This document shows, one piece after another, positions 18,215-20,000 of a stretch of DNA of 20,000 bases. The notes below the pieces were generated by a model. It had not been told where the DNA came from. It made no database searches and saw only the letters and a program-made list of their open reading frames with translations. A program made the position numbers and the translations under genes. Source of the stretch: Chrysomallon squamiferum (taxonomy: Eukaryota; Mollusca; Gastropoda; Neomphalida; Peltospiridae); NCBI GenBank assembly GCA_012295275.1, contig CM022672.1, forward strand, positions 18,457,394 through 18,477,393. The letters are read 5' to 3'. Position 1 is the stretch's first letter, and each line of letters begins with the position of its first letter.

Positions 18215-18975
18215 AAGAAAAAACAGTCCATCTATCACTGATTAAAACACCTGACATATTTTCAGTACGGAATACCGTCCAAGACCACAAGTTACCGATT
18301 AAAACACCTGACATATTTTCAGTACGAAATACCGTCCAAGACCACAAGTTACCGATTAAAACACCTGACATATTTTCAGTACGAAATACCGTCCAAGACC
18401 ACAAGTTACCGATTAAAACACGTGACATATTTTCAGTACGGAATACCGTCCAAGACCACAAGTTACCGATTAAAACACGTGACATATTTTCAGTACGGAA
18501 TACCGTCCAAGACCACAAGTTACCGATTAAAACACGTGACATATTTTCTGTACGGAATACCGTCCAAGACCACAAGTTACCAATTAAAACACCTGACATA
18601 TTTTCAGTACGAAATACCGTCCAAGACCACAAGTTACCGATTAAAACACCTGACATATTTTCAGTACGGAATACCGTCCAAGACCACAAGTTACCGATTA
18701 AAACACCTGACATATTTTCAGTACGAAATACCGTCCAAGACCACAAGTTACCGATTAAAACACCTGACATATTTTCAGTACGGAATACCGTCCAAGACCA
18801 CAAGTTACCGATTAAAACACCTGACATATTTTCAGTACGGAATACCGTCCAAGACCACAAGTTACCGATTAAATCACCTGACATATTTTCAGTACGGAAT
18901 ACCGTCCAAGACCACAAGTTACCGATTAAATCACCTGATATATTTTCAGTACGGAATATCGTCGAAGACCAGAGG
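18215..18975 (+). CDS. Candidate repeat-encoded exon (19-residue repeat)
   Basis: One plus-strand frame is open through 13 consecutive 57 bp units and would encode the 19-residue repeat IKTPDIFSVRNTVQDHKLP thirteen times, the last degenerate. The exon limits proposed here come from a pyrimidine-rich acceptor-like ttctttgtttttag ending at 18214 and a donor-like AGG/GTAAAT at 18975/18976. In this frame CGG/CGA (Arg), TCA/TCT (Ser), CCG/CCA (Pro) and GAC/GAT (Asp) variants are synonymous. CCT/CGT (Pro to Arg, units 4-6) and ACA/TCA (Thr to Ser, units 12-13) are not. Against coding, another plus frame and one minus frame are also open, the repeat continues past the donor into a 14th unit, and no domain is recognised. 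A plain minisatellite is the simpler reading. Confidence 0.2.
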
Positions 18976-19037
18976 GTAAATGATAACATCTGACATATTT
19001 TCAGTACGGAATACCGTCTAAAACCACAAGTTACTGA
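18241..19037. repeat. 57 bp minisatellite, 14 units
   Basis: Units start at 18241 and every 57 bp to 18925 (13 units), then at about 18980 for a 14th. Unit 13 is 2 bp short and degenerate at its end. Each unit contains GACATATTTTCAGTACGGAA, ACCGTCCAAGACCACAAG and TTACCGATTAAA. Units 1-12 differ at only five positions in total. A CACGTG variant is shared by adjacent units 4-6, and TCACCTG by units 12-13, which indicates recent local duplication. ACGG-AATA-CCGT can form a 4 bp stem in the units that carry ACGG. Confidence 0.98.
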
Positions 19038-19586
19038 TTGAAAAGTCCATGACTATGCACTTTAGTTAGCAAAACGTTAAAGTACAGCAGTTATCAGCAA
19101 AAACGTACTGAATCGGAAACACGTGTTATGAGACGCAAGGTGACGGATAACAACGTGTTAGTTTGATATCCTTCCGCGTTTGGAAATAACATCTGCTGCA
19201 GATAGACATTCCTTCGTGTCTCACGTGCGGCGTTAATCGGTTCACGTGACCGACGTTAACACATTTCGTGAAAAACAGGTGTTTGAACTTCGTGTTTTGA
19301 GATTCGTAAGTGTTAGTGCTATTTTCAATGGGGGTTCTTTTTCGAATATATATATTTTTAAAGGTTTTAGATATATAAGTTCTTTAAAGTTATCTCGCTG
19401 GTTCAAATAAACCGGCAACTCCTAAGTCACCAAAACAACAGCAAAACACAAGAAACAACAATAAATCACAACATTATATATTATCATAGCTTTAAATGTT
19501 CTTGTATTATAAAATAATTCTCTTTTCCACACACATCTGACTAAGGTATTATGCATAAAATGTGAACGAAGAACACACAGACAAGG
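19038..19586. other. Unique segment with three E-boxes
   Basis: No gene is supported. The E-box CACGTG occurs at 19120-19125, 19222-19227 and 19243-19248, the last inside the palindrome TCACGTGA. CGTTAA occurs on both sides of it (19231-19236, 19254-19259). The patch 19120-19260 is GC-richer. A B-box-like GGTTCAAATAAACC at 19400 has no partner A box. Confidence 0.5.
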
Positions 19587-19617
19587 AAAAAAAAAAAAAA
19601 AGAATAAAAAAAGAATG
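19587..19617. repeat. A-rich tract
   Basis: A run of about 15 A is followed by AGAATAAAAAAAGAAT. Confidence 0.9.
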
Positions 19618-20000
19618 GAATAACGATAAGATATCTTTTTCATTAGCAGCAATATAAAATGTTTCGCTCACATCTTCAAATAAGCCATTATATTGTATAA
19701 TGATTGCAGTGACGTTAAGTATTATACTGTATGAAATATTTGTTTTACAAATACCAGTGACCGAGTTAACCGCAAGAACCACATCCAGGCCAGTCTGAAT
19801 ACCAAGACATTTTACTGCAGAAAATGATGGCCACCATGAATGTTAATATGTTAATAAAGTGAAAATGAAATCGATAAAATGTCTGAAAACCAGGAAGTGG
19901 TCACAAACTAGACCATCAAATTCAGACAAAAACTTAACAGCGAGAGAAAAAAAAAATTAGAAAAAATGAAAAAGAAAAATCAATGACGACTCTTTTGCGG
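19618..20000. other. Unique non-coding 3' end of window
   Basis: No gene is visible. An A-rich purine patch occurs at 19944-19980. Minus-strand frames here lack ATG-initiated or recognisable sequence. Confidence 0.55.

Noticed and set aside
18117-18989. A minus-strand frame open across the whole 57 bp array
   Set aside because: A stop-free 57 bp unit stays open whenever the unit length is a multiple of three. The substitution pattern favours the plus frame, and no splice-like context was seen on the minus strand.
18241-19037. CRISPR-like array
   Set aside because: The units are contiguous 57 bp tandem copies without unique spacers, and the window is eukaryotic in character.
19400-19413. tRNA-like B box GGTTCAAATAAACC, possible SINE promoter
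   Set aside because: No A box at the expected upstream distance, no tRNA fold and no A-rich or repeat tail in a suitable place.

Overview
The window looks like non-coding nuclear DNA from an animal with a very repeat-rich, AT-rich genome. The best guess is a cephalopod, most likely an octopus. I infer this from base composition (roughly 30% G+C by eye) and from dense, long CATA/CACA, GATA, ATT/TAA, TTTA, GA/CT and poly-A/T arrays mixed with 25-60 bp minisatellites. No taxon-diagnostic gene is present, so the assignment is inference. No bacterial-style operon, rRNA, tRNA or complete protein-coding gene can be supported. Nearly all long open frames here are translations of microsatellites, such as Tyr/Ile/His/Thr runs from CATA arrays and Ser-Leu runs from CT arrays.

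Layout. 1-3540 holds homopolymers, two CA/CATA arrays (864-1092, 1741-2018) and two ATT-type arrays. 3538-4977 is the longest relatively unique stretch, with a G-rich tract and a small hairpin near 4.0 kb. A perfect CT array (4978-5054) and an ATC/ATT array follow, then a compact CRE/palindrome/GC cluster at 5641-5675. 7018-8083 is a 1.07 kb CATA-derived satellite block. 8.1-9.7 kb is mixed unique sequence with a 75 bp duplication and two short open frames of doubtful status. TCTA and GATA arrays (9.7-9.9 kb, 11.7-11.9 kb) flank a 25 bp minisatellite (10872-11305) with a 75 bp higher-order period. 11.94-12.42 kb is a GC-enriched unique island ending in a splice-donor-like site. 12.42-12.98 kb is a decayed larger repeat built from TTTA/ATT arrays. 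13.65-14.02 kb is a trinucleotide mosaic. 14.87-15.38 kb is a decayed ~30 bp minisatellite. 15571-15910 is a short DNA transposon with terminal inverted repeats, inserted at a TA inside an ATA microsatellite. 18241-19037 is a 57 bp minisatellite of 14 units.

Most interesting. Twelve of the 57 bp units are exactly 57 bp (19 codons), and the thirteenth keeps the frame until its degenerate end. In one plus-strand frame four of the six distinct clean substitutions are synonymous third-position changes. A good acceptor-like site lies just upstream and a donor-like site in the last in-frame unit. This is the only place where I would test for a real repeat-encoded exon. The short inverted-repeat transposon and the CRE/palindrome cluster come next. 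Everything else fits ordinary repeat expansion and decay.
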